A stretch of DNA of 64,000 bases from Rehmannia glutinosa. Taxonomy: Eukaryota > Streptophyta > Magnoliopsida > Lamiales > Orobanchaceae. The DNA lies in assembly GCA_016081115.2 (NCBI GenBank), contig CM071926.1:17063971-17127970 (forward strand), in the 5' to 3' direction. A model generated the notes under the pieces. It saw only the letters and a program-made list of their open reading frames with translations. It ran no database searches and had not been told where the DNA came from. This document shows, one piece after another, positions 35,723 to 46,929 of this stretch (positions are counted from its first letter, which is position 1; the number at the start of each line of letters is the position of its first letter). A program made the translations under genes and the position numbers.

Positions 35723-36820
35723 CTAATTCAACAGTGCACATGGCAATGAATTAATGATATGGACTGCAGTGATGAGTGTAGGCCAAAATTTCTTTGGTAC
35801 TCTAGACTGAAAAAACAAAGATCTGGTAACTTCCAATATGTGTTTGTGCTTCCTTTCAACAACCCCATTCTGCTGGGGAGTGTAGGGACAGGACCTTTGA
35901 TGCAAAATTCCTATCTCTGAAAACCATCCTTGGATGTCATTGCTCAGAAATTCACAACCATTATCAGTTCTCACCATTTTCACCAATTTTCCAAATTGAT
36001 TTAGAACGAAGAGAATGAAGTTTTTAAGGTGCATAGCTGTCTCAGATTTAAACTTCATCAAATAAATCCAGGTTGCCCTGCTATAATCATCTACTATAGT
36101 AAGCATATAACAGGTGTTAGTATTTGAAGGCTCATGATATGGACCCCACACATCCACATGAATTAGTGCAAAAAAATCCTTTGTTTGAATAGTACTGAGA
36201 GGAAAAGAGAGTCTACATTGTTTGGCAGTATGACAAGTAGAACAGTCTTTCATCACATCCTTATTACAAAGAGGCTTCAAAAAAGTAATGTGTTCTAGGC
36301 AAGTTAAAGAACTATGCCCTAATCTCATGTGCCATATCTCCACATCATGTAAGCTGCACTCAGCTTGTGTAGATCCACTGAACTCAAAATGCTTAAAAAC
36401 ATACAGGCCTCCAACAGCTCTCCCTACAGCCTGTACTATTCCTTTGTTAGGATCCTGCAACCAACATTTTTGCTGAGAAAAAACACACTCCAGCTGATTT
36501 CCCTCAAGCAATTGACTTACAGACAGCAAATTATATTTGAAGGTTGGCACAATTAAGACATCAGTAAGAATAATGTCACCAGATAGCTTGACATTGCCAG
36601 CATGTGTCACAAAAACATGAGAACCATCAGGTAAATGTATTGTGACAGGATTGGGCAAGAGATTTGTTTTATCAATCAAATGAGGAAATGAACATATATG
36701 TCTACTTGCCCCAGTATCAACAATCCAACTCTCCTTATCAAGTGCATTCAACAATGAGAATGTAAAATGTGTGGTAAGTTGTGTACCTGAATAGTCAGCA
36801 AAATTAGTGAAAGTATGCAT
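35723..36820 (-). pseudogene. copia-2 protease and integrase, nearly intact frame
   Basis: One 365-codon frame carries the protease active site WIVDTGASRHIC, the HHCC region (IWHMRLGHSS, CSTCHTAKQC) and the integrase core. The core Asp, Asp and Glu appear in HVDVWGPY, VRTDNGCEF and PQQNGVVERKH. Compared with copia-1, all catalytic residues are retained. The frame is broken only at about 35700 before it would join the integrase tail and RT. The products would process the polyprotein and insert cDNA, but the element as a whole cannot make them from one frame. Confidence 0.9.
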
Positions 36821-36823
36821 ATC

Positions 36824-37626
36824 TCATGAGTAAGAAGAAGTTTGTCCTGACATGTACTTTGTAATTTCCTTTTTAATCATGCTTGCAAAATCCGGTAAAG
36901 GTATGTCAGCTGCCTTCTTAGGATCCTCATCTCCCTTGCCTCCAGTTGAAGTACCTTCAAATCCATCCACCATATTCACAGATTGAGCAGCTCTTTGCTC
37001 TTTCAACTCCTTATACCAGTTCGGATAACTGTTCAACTTAAAACAATCCTTAATCTCGTGTCCATTGTAACCACAGTGCTCATATAATAGCTTTGTGCGT
37101 TCTTCTTTGGTCTTACTGATTTGACCTCTACCTCTGCCAAAACCATTAGATCCCTCAGTATTCTTATTGATTCCTCTGTTCTGGAACCTGCAGGACTCAT
37201 AGCCTTGTTGCCATTTCCCCTTCCATCATAGTAGTAGTGTCTAGAGGATCTAAGACTCTACTATGCACCACTTTCTGTTTCTCAACCTTGAGAATCATTG
37301 AATAGGCCTTATTCACCGTAGGTAATGGATCCATGAGAAGTATCTGGTTCTTAACAGGTTCAAAACTCTCATTAAGCCCCATGAGGAATTGAATTAATTT
37401 GATATCCATATCATTGGCACATAGTGCCCTCCCAGCACCACAAACGCAATCAGGTAATTACACTAAACAAGCATACTCATCCCATAGACACTTCAATTTC
37501 GTAAAGTATGTTGTAACAGTGGATGTACCTTGTGTGAAGTTAGCAATCTCTTTATGCAATTGATACCTCAGAGGTCCATTGCTTTCTCCGTATTGCTCCG
37601 CAAGCTCGTCCCATAGTTGTTTAGAG
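36824..37626 (-). pseudogene. copia-2 gag, middle and C-terminal part
   Basis: Shows SSKQLWDELAEQYGESNG, LIQFLMGLNESFEPVKNQI and a knuckle region reading YEHCGYNGHEIKDC. The first cysteine of the CCHC motif is replaced by tyrosine (codon complement at 37082-37084), so zinc binding is probably lost. Frameshifts occur near 37440 and 37200. It continues across the solo LTR into 39174-39509. Confidence 0.85.
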
Positions 37627-37631
37627 CTCTT

Positions 37632-39168
37632 TGTTAGATAAATGTTTTTATCAAGATTTTGATGGTTATGTCTAAATGAGTTTTTATACCAAAACAATGT
37701 TTATAAATGTTGTCCAAATACTCCTAAATGATTTAAAATGTTTTTACTAATTTTTGGAGTATTTCTTAGAGTTTATTACTCGATAAAATTGGACAACACT
37801 TTTGATGATTTTATTTTAATTGGTTTTTACACCAAAACAATGTTGTCCAAATACTCCTAAAAGATTTAAAATATTTTTACTAATTTCATGGAGTATTTCT
37901 TAGAGTTTATTATTCGATAAAAATGGACAACACTTTTGATGGTTCTGTTTAAATGAGTTTACTATGTTTATAAATGTTGTCCAAATACTCCCAAGTGATT
38001 TAAAATATTTTTACTAATTTTTTGGAGTATTTCTTTAATTTTAATTTTTGATAAAAATGGGACAACATTTCAATTTGAAGGTCGACCGGTCGAACAAGAG
38101 GTCGACCAGTACCTGAAGAGTGCGTATATGAAACAGTAACACTCTGGAACACAAAATTTGAGGGGGATCGGTCAAGATGGAGGTCGACCGGCCGCACCCT
38201 GGGCGACTGGTCGCACCCCGTCGACCTGGTCGACCCCCTTCGACCGCACTGGATCGCACTATTTTTTCAAAACGTTCGAAATCTTATTATAGGGCAACCG
38301 ATCGCCCTATGGTATTTTTGACAGCAGAAATTCCAACCGTTGCAATCCTTATCAGCAAGATTTACTTTTCATTTTTGTACAATATTTCTACATCTTGTGA
38401 TCCTCTTTTTGTAGACAAAAGTGAAGAGGAAGGAGCCTATGTTGGTGAAGACTTCCCTATAAATAGAGGATGAATTGAAGACACAAGACATAACACATAC
38501 AAGCAAATACATAACAAGAAATCTGCAAATTTCCAAGCTTTCATATTTAACACTCTTGTTGTATTTATAGCCTAAGTATTTCACTTTCACATCTTGAGGT
38601 CTAGGCTTTATTTCTTGATTACACTTGCACTCAAATTGTAATATTCATTATTGAGTTGTAATCTTGATTTTTGTCATCATTCAACACAAGACATCCTTGT
38701 GAGTATTCTTGTGGAAAGAATACACTTGGGTGATCTAGGTGATAGGTGTTTCAAGAGTGTGGTGCTCTTGAGGTATTGAAGAATTTGGTGTTCTTCAAGG
38801 TTGAAGATTGTGGTAATCTTCACAAGGTGCCGTTAGAGATTGTGGTAATCTTCAAGAGAGATTGTGGTAATCTCAAAGGTGGCGTTGTAGAAGAGTGTGG
38901 TGCTCTTCAAGGTGATGTTGTAAGGTATTGTATTAATTTTGGAAATTAATAAAAAAAAAATCTTTTTGAAATCCATCCCGGAGATACTGGGGTGGTAGAG
39001 GATTAGGCCCTAGGTGGGTTGAATCTCTATAAATCGACGTGTGTTGTTTACATTCCGCACCTTTATTATTGTCTTGGCGTAATTGATTCGAAAAAGAGGG
39101 CGAAATCGAAAAGATGGAGATAATCTATTCACCCCCCTTCTAGATTATCGTAGCCGCTTGGACTTACA
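37632..39168 (+). mobile_element. Solo LTR of the gag-only family
   Basis: A complete LTR starting TGTTAGATAAATG and ending GGACTTACA, flanked by a 5-bp duplication CTCTT (37627-37631 and 39169-39173) with no interior sequence. It matches 4587-6044 and 10878-12400 in reverse orientation. It has three units of the about 130-bp internal repeat (37713-38060) where the other LTRs have two. It lies within copia-2 gag, so it is younger than copia-2. Such solos arise by recombination between the two LTRs. Confidence 0.93.
38703..38908 (+). repeat. Hairpin array with constant loop (solo LTR)
   Basis: Seven consecutive hairpins. Stems: GTATTCTT/AAGAATAC (38703), CAAGAG/CTCTTG (38752), TTGAAGAA/TTCTTCAA (38776), TGAAGATT/AATCTTCA (38802), GAGATT/AATCTT (38836, one wobble), GAGATT/AATCTC (38858) and GAAGAG/CTCTTC (38890). 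The loop is GTGGT or a close variant throughout. Confidence 0.9.
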
Positions 39169-39173
39169 CTCTT

Positions 39174-39509
39174 TACATACATAAAAGTTTTGACTATCTC
39201 CTTCGAAATCGCATTTAGTAACCACGAAATCACCATGAAATCGACCTTCTAACATTGTTTAAATGTCTATGTATCTTTCTCAGGAATCGTCACTGTGCCA
39301 TATATGAAGCCTAGCTTCGACTTAGCTCCCAAAGCCAAACGCATAGCTCTACTCCAGTGCAAATAATTGGATCCAGTCAACTGATTCGTCACCAGCACCA
39401 TTCCTAGGTGATCAGAACCATGTAAGCACAAAGGATCGAGATCCTTTGGATAAACAGATGGATCGTCCCCATCGCGTGCATCATTAATGATTTCCATATG
39501 TCGAGCCAT
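39174..39509 (-). pseudogene. copia-2 gag N-terminal part
   Basis: Starts MARHMEIINDARDGDDPS and contains LVTNQLTGSNYLHWSRAMR and KSKLGFIYGT, the typical N-terminal domain (Retrotran_gag_3) of plant copia gag. Stops follow (about 39250-39265). The frame led into SSKQLWDEL at 37626 before the solo LTR entered. Confidence 0.88.
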
Positions 39510-39514
39510 GATCT

Positions 39515-39532
39515 AAACCTGATATGGTACCA
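39515..39532 (-). other. Primer site region of copia-2
   Basis: The minus strand reads TGGTACCATATCAGG directly after the 5' LTR. It is a TGGTATCAG-like site disturbed by a short insertion. Confidence 0.5.
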
Positions 39533-39804
39533 TGAAGAAACTAAGAATTCAACATGGTAATTCTGTAGAATTGGAGGGAAATTTTATTTCATTTGAAAAT
39601 TCTATCAAACTCACATGAAGAAGGTGATCAACTGCTATTTAAACTAACAACTAACCGCCAGATTCAAATCATCCAATAGGCGCGTGACACGTGTGTGAGA
39701 GATGCGTTGTGAAAGACGTAATCTATCAACTAATAAAAACGCAAAACCAGACTAGCAACTTTAGTGAAAAATAGAAACAGAAATGGAAACAATAAGTTGA
39801 ACAG
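39533..39804 (-). repeat. 5' LTR of copia-2
   Basis: Partner of 33351-33619, followed by the target duplication GATAT. It contains GACACGTGTG, a G-box-like site. Confidence 0.93.
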
Positions 39805-39809
39805 ATATT

Positions 39810-40052
39810 ATATAAAATGAGTTTTAAATTGTTAAGTACATAAAGATTCAATTTATAATTCAATTTAAAGAATTAGAGTTCATGATCTGTAAGTACATTT
39901 GGGCAGTTTATTTTTATAAGATCGTCTCGATTTTATTGAAGTTTATCTTGACTTTGTTAATAAAATTAAGAATACATTTTCTAATGTATTGGACTAGATG
40001 TGAAATTAAATTATTAGTTGATCATATATATTTAATTTCGTTTGATTATAGT
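39810..40052. repeat. Duplicated unit A, part 3
   Basis: Paralogous to about 57230-57465. No gene is seen. Confidence 0.85.
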
Positions 40053-41054
40053 TAGAGATGTTAACGGGCTGGCCCCAGCCCTATAGGGCCAATCCTAGCG
40101 GACTTTGGACTAAACGGTCTTCGGGCTAAATGGGCCGGTGTTAAACGGGCTGGCAATATTGGAACCTAACCCTAACTCTAGCGGGCTTCGGGCTAAACGG
40201 GCCACTATCAGGCTATAGTCAAAAAATTAAAAATTATATATTTAAATTTAAAATTTTAAACTCGAATATATATAATATTTAGGTTTAACATTTTAAGTTA
40301 AACTATTCGTCATAAATAAAATCATGCAAAGTTTCAAATTACATTGCATTAACAAATTTATAAAATTAAATATTTTATAATCTAAATTTTGAAAATAAAA
40401 TAATAATAATAACTAAAGATACCCAAAATTAACACTTTTTCTGTAATTACTCATATGACTATAATTTAAAATTTTTAAAATAAGATATTTAAATCTAAAA
40501 TTTCAAACTTGAGCATATATAACATTAAGTTTAACATTTAAAGTTAATCTTCAAAAAGTCATGCATTTTTATAATTATGTTGCATTAACAAAATTATAAA
40601 ATTTGATTTAGCACCATTTAGAAATATAATTTATATCCTAAATAATCTAATAAGACTATGTGACATTTTCTTATTCAGAATAAAAATGGAAAACTAAATT
40701 AAGTAATAAATAAAACAAATAAAAAAGAAGCTTTTCAAGAATTTATAGCTTGTCTAATAAAGTTAAACTTAAAGATGAGAGAGATGTGAATTTGAATAAA
40801 TAAATTAGTAGTAATAGTAGGTAATAAAAGTAGATATAAAATATTAGAATTATATTTATTTTTTTAAAAATAAAAATAGCGGGCTAATGGGCTAGCCTAG
40901 TTAACCTTCGGGCTAGCCCTAACGGGCTTCGATTTAAACTGTCCGGGCCAAAAAGACCCTAATTTAAATGGGCTAAAATAATTCGGCCCTAACCCTCTTT
41001 ATTTTCCTGTTTGAAAGGTCCGGGTCAATGGGCGCGGCCCTTTTAACATCTATA
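40053..41054. mobile_element. Non-autonomous hAT element, 1.0 kb
   Basis: Ends TAGAGATGTTAA and TTAACATCTATA, with a perfect 8-bp duplication ATTATAGT (40045-40052 and 41055-41062). Both ends have GC-rich clusters of GGGCTA/ACGGGC motifs around an AT-rich non-coding core. Unit B lacks it at the corresponding place. Confidence 0.9.
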
Positions 41055-41062
41055 ATTATAGT

Positions 41063-41568
41063 ACATGACGCATTAATCCTAAATGAGTAATGGACTCTAA
41101 TAATCAATTAGTGTGGCCCCAATAATATATACTTATTCTTGTCTACCGACCATGAACATTTGTTTTAATCCATGTGAAGAATGAGAAAAAAACACAAGAT
41201 GCAAAGATTTAGGAAAGCAAATCCAATCCATATATATTCTTTGACTGAGACAGCTTATTATAATGAACAATTGTCATGCTATTGAAATGACATCCCCATC
41301 TTTTAGTTTTTGGAATATTGAACCAATGTTAACAATTCTTAACACGATACAATAACCCGTTACGAATCCAACCCGAAGTTTTTGAGAGAAATCCGAACAA
41401 GAATATGGGAAACCCGAACAAGAAAACGACTCATGAATCTGACACGATGTTACCAATTTGACTAAACTGTAGTTATTTTTTTATTTTAATTATTTTTTGA
41501 TGTATTTTAAGCATAACCCGAAATTAACACGAACCCGACCTAATGACCCGAATTGCCACCCTAAATTT
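41063..41568. repeat. Duplicated unit A, part 4, with old hAT remnant
   Basis: Paralogous to about 57470-58025. It includes a degenerate hAT at about 41321-41563 that is also in unit B (57767-58020), so that insertion predates the duplication. It ends in AATTT, the target duplication of the next element. Confidence 0.8.
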
Positions 41569-42681
41569 TGTTGGGTAAAAATATAGTGAGGTTTCTGTTT
41601 AGGAAAAAAATGGCTGGAGTTTGTAGGTATGGCTAAGTCGAGGTCTGAATTAGATTCAGTCTCCGCAAGACGAAATACGCCCCGTATACAAAGTGCTTAC
41701 GATTCTGGCGTTCGTCTATAAGATACAACGACCTACGATTCGGTTTAGCAAAGACTTGCAAAATCGAATCAACAAACAACTTGAGAAAATATTTACATTT
41801 TCGTCAAGCTTTGAATGGACTATATGGCTATATGCTAATGCAATGCTCGATTGTTTTTAGGTTGCTGATGATTTCTGTGTTCTTCATCAACAGGGATCGA
41901 TAGTTATAGGCCTCATGTGTCTCGTATGGAAAGATCGCGTCTTTTGGCTCGAAAAGATACATTTTGCACTGACAGACGCACATGTTCAGGGGCGCATGTG
42001 ACGCGGGCCGCGGCGCCGCTGCCGTCTGGCGCTCCAACGTTCGGCAGATGGCACGACGACGCGACGCACGGGTCAGGCGCCGGCCGTCTTGCGCCGCCGC
42101 TAAATGCTCGGGCAGTAGCACGGGTCGTGCGTCCGCCCGTGCTTGGTCCGAACGTTCCCAGTTGGAAAATCATTTAATTAATTACGAAAATTAATTAAAC
42201 ATTTATTTTAAAAGATTTTTAGTCCAAAAAGAATAAGGGCCTTGAAGCCCAAGCCCAAGCCCAGGCCGGATCGGGCCGATCGGCGTGCGCGCGGGCGTGT
42301 GTGCTTTGAACCAAACCCATAAACATGTAGGTCCTCACCCCTTTAAAAACTTGGGTACCATAAGGGCCCAAACCCATAAGTCCAACTTGGGATATATAAA
42401 GTGTGCAAACTTATCCTCATTTTCCTATGTGGGATGGAGCATCTCTCCTTCCCCACATTTTCTATTTTCCATACCATTTATTTGTATTAAGTGGCTAACT
42501 TCTAGCATTAATTTCTCATCCACCCGGAATCGATTTTGAGAAATTCCAAATACCATTCTCATCTACTCTTTTAGTAGAATTTTTACAAATAATTTAATTC
42601 TATTTTTCACTAATGACAACTACTTAATAATTTGGTCAAAATCGGGTCAACACTCCATTTATCAAAGACCAAATTCCAACA
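41569..42681 (-). repeat. 3' LTR with GC-rich core
   Basis: Shares 42503-42681 with 43235-43414. The 41960-42300 part is strikingly GC-rich compared with the surroundings and gives open frames on several strands, none with a recognisable product. Confidence 0.8.
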
Positions 42682-43234
42682 ATCCCCCACATGAATGAAA
42701 TTAATGCATGTGTGTATGCAAATTCGCTTGAAAATCTCTGCGAATCGTTATTGCATCAGGAAGGTAGCTTGTGGCTTTGAACCTTCCTTAGTAAAATACT
42801 ATCGGATTTACTAGCTGCTTAGTGACGCGATGTCTTGAACTACTCAGCCGTTTGTGTAAACCGAGACAACAATACTTACACAATAATAACTCTAACACTT
42901 GTTGTTCTCACGTTGTGTCCATTTCGACCCTGGACCATATCTTAGATTCATAATTGTTTATTTTGAAGCGGCCATTACTTCTCACTTATATAGGTGATCT
43001 CCTATTGAAGAGTATCCTTCCATACTCCACCTTTCGGTATAGGAATCATTAAAAGTATTAAACTTAACCTCACCATATTCAGCAGGTTTTCATTCACTTG
43101 GATGTTTCGAGAATGAGCTAACACATTTTCCAAGTGTTCAGCTGAACATTCATAACTTAGTTGTCCCATTGAACCAATGTCTTGGGATCTCCAATTCACA
43201 ATGTTGGGTTACCGCTATGAACATTCTTTAATTT
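42682..43234 (-). other. Remnant interior of the deleted LTR element
   Basis: Begins with the polypurine tract complement ATCCCCCACAT. A 65-codon minus frame (43002-43199) is present but matches nothing recognised with confidence. Confidence 0.5.
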
Positions 43235-43414
43235 CTAGCATTAATTTCTCATTCACCCGGATTCGGTTTTGAGAAATTCCAAATGACATTCTCATCTACT
43301 CTCTTAGTAGGATTTTTACAAATAATTTAATTATATTTTTCACTAATGGAAACCACTTAATAATTTGGTCAAAATTGGGTCAACACCCCATTTATCAAAG
43401 ACCAAATTCCAACA
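43235..43414 (-). repeat. Truncated 5' LTR
   Basis: About 180 bp matching 42503-42681, followed by AATTT. Confidence 0.85.
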
Positions 43415-43714
43415 AATTTAAACCTCCACCAGAAATTACTTTATGAATGGTCGAAAATCATTTGTGGCTGTTCTTCACCTTGCTGATGTCTTCTGTTTAA
43501 TTACCATAAATATCACACTTTAAAATTCAGATTTTTATTGAAAAAATAAAATTAGTTTTTAGTTTTTTCAAACATTAAATTCTACTTCTAATTTGAATAA
43601 TTTAATCAAAATCTATATACGTGGGGGAGGAAGGGATGCTTGAGATATTTCACATTCTAATTTGGTTACATTTTCAAATATGTGGAAGCATTTTACAGTT
43701 TTTTCACTAAACAT

Positions 43715-44235
43715 AGGGTTGTAAGCGAACAAAGCTTTAGACAAACAACTCTTGAGCGAGCTCAATTAGCGTTGGTTTATATTCGTTTATTAAGCTTAAT
43801 GAATAGAAACAAACAAGAAAATTTGTTCGTTTATGTTCATGAACGGTTGACGAAGATGTTCATGATTTAGTGTTCGTTTGATGTTTGTTTATTAATTATT
43901 TTTTAATTATTAATTATACATTTACTGCTTAATGCTCATTACTTTATGATGAAAAATAAGCTATTTTAGTTTAATATTACTACTTATTTACATTTGCAAT
44001 CATCATAATGTTCATTTATTTTGAGTTGAGTGTTCATGAACAAGGCGTATTTAACTTTTTTAATTATACATGTTCATATAGTTGTTCATGAACAATTAAT
44101 GAGCATGTTCATGATGTTCGTGAACATGTTCGATTATTAAACAAACGAACACAAACAACCTTTTAAGATAAACAAACGAACACGAACAACCCTCGTTCGT
44201 TCAAGCTCTATTCGTTTACTGCCCGAACTAAACAC
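43715..44235. mobile_element. Degenerate hAT-like element
   Basis: Left end TAGGGTTGTAAGCGAAC, with many GTTCATGAAC and GTTCGTTTA motifs as inverted subterminal repeats. The right end (near CGAACTA) is decayed and the duplication is unclear. Unit B is continuous here. Confidence 0.6.
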
Positions 44236-44613
44236 TTTATTTTAACTTAATCATATTACAAAAGATACCAACTTTTGATTTTCAATTGTGTTTAACTTCT
44301 ACTACAATAAACCATTTCTTTTAAAAACATAACTTTTGAAAATACTCCGTTAGTAAAGCAAGACCAGAATATTTGATGATGTACTAAAACTATCTAAAAA
44401 ACTTGATGGCACGGTTTATATTATGAACGCAAATTATAAATATTCTTTAGTACCAAGATTATTGGAATAAAGTAGAATGTTTCATTAAACTGTATACAAA
44501 TGGTTCCACATATTTAACACAAGCCATCCACAAAATAAATTAGGGTCCCAACAAGAATATATTCTCCAAGAAAGTGTCATAAAGAAACAAGAAAAAATTG
44601 CTTGATGAACCAG

Positions 44614-44622
44614 TATAAAAAG
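44614..44622 (+). promoter_or_regulatory. TATA box of thioredoxin copy A
   Basis: TATAAAAAG about 130 bp upstream of the ATG, conserved with 58783-58791. Confidence 0.5.
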
Positions 44623-44743
44623 TATTGCCACCAAGCCATAGCTCAGGCCAAAACATAGATATATTAACTATTAAGGCTCAAGTGGGAAGGATAACCTAAA
44701 AAAACAAGGAAAAATGTTCACATATAAAAATTTGGGAAGAAAG

Positions 44744-45340
44744 ATGGGGACCAGTGTTTCCACTGTTTATGAGAACAGGGAAATACCAACAAAAACCAAT
44801 ATATCAGCACCAACCAAGAAGGGTCAGCTTATTGCATTTCACTCCTCAGCAAAATGGAAAATCCATTTTGAAGCATCCAAGCAAACTTTAAAACTTGTAA
44901 GTCTTGTATAATTTTTCTATTGCTATTCTAAACCTTTCTATGGATCTTTCTGATTAATTTAATTTCTCTTTGTTGAAGATCGTTATCGACTTCACGGCTT
45001 CTTGGTGTGGGCCTTGTCAGTTCATTCAGCCTGCAATCAATGAGTTTGCTGAAAAATATACGGATGTCGAGTTCATCAAGATTGATGTTGATGAGATGAA
45101 TGTAAGCTCTTTTCATCTCAATTAACCTAATAATATTGCATAAAAATCCTTCTTTTTTTAATTACAGTACCACCTATGATCGATAATGAATATATCATAT
45201 ATGTAAACAGGATGTAGCACAAGAGTTTAAAGTGCATGTGATGCCAACTTTCATATTGATAAAGAGGTAAAGAAGTTGACAAAATTGTTGGGGCCAAAAA
45301 GGAAGACCTCCACAAGAAGATTGAGAAACACAGGTTCTAA
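44744..45340 (+). pseudogene. Thioredoxin h copy A, inactivated by a 2-bp deletion
   Basis: Same three-exon structure as the intact gene at 58913: exons 44744-44896, 44979-45101 and from 45211, with GT/AG borders. It keeps FTASWCGPC, but the residue after the active site is Gln instead of Lys. In exon 3 two bases are missing from AAGAGAGGT (now AAGAGGT), so translation stops at TAA 45268-45270 right after MPTFILIKR. That removes about 24 residues, including the last strand and helix of the fold. The downstream sequence up to the old stop at 45338-45340 is still well conserved, so the lesion is fairly recent. An in-frame ATG lies 30 bp upstream, but the MG start fits the family better. Confidence 0.9.
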
Positions 45341-46510
45341 GATAGATTAATATTGCATTGATACCCACAAGTGGTCATAGATACCTCCAGCGGCCTTTGG
45401 GTTTATCACAGTGGCAAGATCAGAGAAATAAGCAAATAGCTTGTCAGCAAACCTAGATATTATGAATTGAGTATGAACATTATGTATAGGATTATTATGT
45501 AATTCGCATTTGGAATAATCTTGCTCGAGAATCATAAACTGTAACTGTCCTTGGGATTAAGTTAAATATATATTAATATACATATATGCATATCTGAAGG
45601 TTCACTTAATTTAAAGGATACTTGCAATCACTTCCGTTGATGTATGTCCTACGTACATAAAAACCCAATTATCTTTCAAACTACAAAAGGATGCAATTTG
45701 TAAGGTAAAAACAAATATCAAGGGGCATTGTAATTTTTAAAGATTGTTCGGTTTTTTTCTTTAAATTAGATTAAGCCTCAAGGGTGTTTTTTGTAATTAA
45801 TCCTAATTTACATCACTACATTCTCCATCACATCAAATATCTACAAAATTAACCACCAAATGCTAAACAAAGTATGTGCATGGGACAGGACGGGACGAAA
45901 CGAAGATTTAGAAAACTCCAAAATTGTCCCGAAGTTCGGAGATCCCAAAATTTAATCTCCAGAATCGAACCAGAGAAAAAAATCTCCATCCCAAATCGTT
46001 CCAAAAGTTTACGAAAATTTAGTTCTAATAGCTAGGACAGTACGAAGAAACGAAGATTCAAAGATTAGACACAAATAAAACACAATTTTTTCCTTTGTAA
46101 AATAAAAAATCAATGTCAAAATCACCAATATGAAAGAATGTATAGTTAATTCATTATAAAAATATAAACAACATTGAATTTAGTATTATGTTTTATATAG
46201 TATTGAATTTCAAAGAATGTGTAGTTAATTCAATATTAAAATATAAATAAGATAAAAATATTATATATGTATATATAAAGTTCTTTAAAATCGGTTCTAG
46301 TTTCGAATCTTTGGTCCAGTACGATTTTTTAAAAAATCTCCAGAATCATACTAATAGGAATTTCGGTACAAATATTTTTCGGTTTGAATATTGGTTCGAT
46401 TTCGATAATCTCCAAGTCGCGTGCAAACTTCTAAAACAATCCAAAGAAAAAATGCTAGAAGAGAAGCTCTTCAGTGGACAACACAACGTGAACGTAAACC
46501 ATGCAATAAG
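45341..46510. repeat. Duplicated unit A, part 6, with hAT remnant
   Basis: Discontinuously paralogous to about 59502-60095 (for example AAAATGCTAGAAGAGAAGC at about 46450). A degenerate element at about 45876-46429 interrupts it, with GTGCATGGGACAGGACGGGACG at the left and TAATCTCC/GCGTGCA at the right. It resembles the hAT at 48605-49663. Confidence 0.7.
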
Positions 46511-46762
46511 ATATATATATATATATATATATATATAGGGAGAGGATCAAATGAGACCATGTCTCTAGGTGAGGCACAATGGACTAATCTCAACCATCCC
46601 CCACTATTAATCAGTGGGTATGATTTAATGGATAAAAATTATATTAAAATATTAATTTAATCAATATAAGGGTAGTAGGGTAAAATAACATAACAAGTTA
46701 GTTACAAAAATGGAATCAAATCTCTTTCTCTCTCATACATCTCCCAATTTTCCCAATCTCAC

Positions 46763-46763
<1 letters not shown>

Positions 46764-46818
<55 letters not shown>
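46764..46818. repeat. (CT)n microsatellite
   Basis: About 27 CT units. The Ser/Leu repeat frame over it is not a gene. Confidence 0.95.
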
Positions 46819-46823
<5 letters not shown>

Positions 46824-46929
46824 ATTCCTCCATTAACGCAAATAAAGAAAACTGTGAAGAACTCGAAAATTACAGAGAAAAAACAAGAAAAATCGGTGCA
46901 ATATTATAGAGAAATAACGAACAATGAGT

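Larger units (their letters stand above)
33351..39804 (-). mobile_element. Ty1/copia LTR retrotransposon (copia-2), interrupted by a solo LTR
   Basis: LTRs of 269 and 272 bp (TGAAGAAACT to GAACA) and a perfect 5-bp target duplication GATAT (33346-33350 and 39805-39809). Minus strand is sense: gag, protease, integrase, RT, RNase H. The LTRs differ at roughly six to eight positions. Unit B shows the empty site near 57229. A solo LTR of another family (37632-39168) has inserted into gag with its own CTCTT duplication. Coding parts have several frameshifts. Confidence 0.94.
41569..43414 (-). mobile_element. Internally deleted LTR retrotransposon
   Basis: Bounded by TGTTGG and CCAACA with a 5-bp duplication AATTT (41564-41568 and 43415-43419), and absent from unit B. 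The left LTR is 41569-42681, next to a polypurine tract (ATGTGGGGGAT on the minus strand). Only the last about 180 bp of the right LTR survive (43235-43414), so the primer site and about 930 bp of that LTR are gone. The about 550-bp interior has no convincing coding sequence. Confidence 0.85.
43420..44713. repeat. Duplicated unit A, part 5 (upstream of thioredoxin copy A)
   Basis: Paralogous to about 58026-58880. It contains a hAT-like insert at about 43715-44235 that unit B lacks. Confidence 0.85.

Noticed and set aside
41913..42194. Overlapping Ala/Arg-rich frames on both strands
   Set aside because: GC-rich DNA has few stops. The frames lie inside an LTR and show no recognisable domain.
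43002..43199. 65-codon frame in the deleted LTR element as a gene
   Set aside because: No domain is recognised, and it lies between LTR remnants. It is likely residual pol or internal sequence at best.
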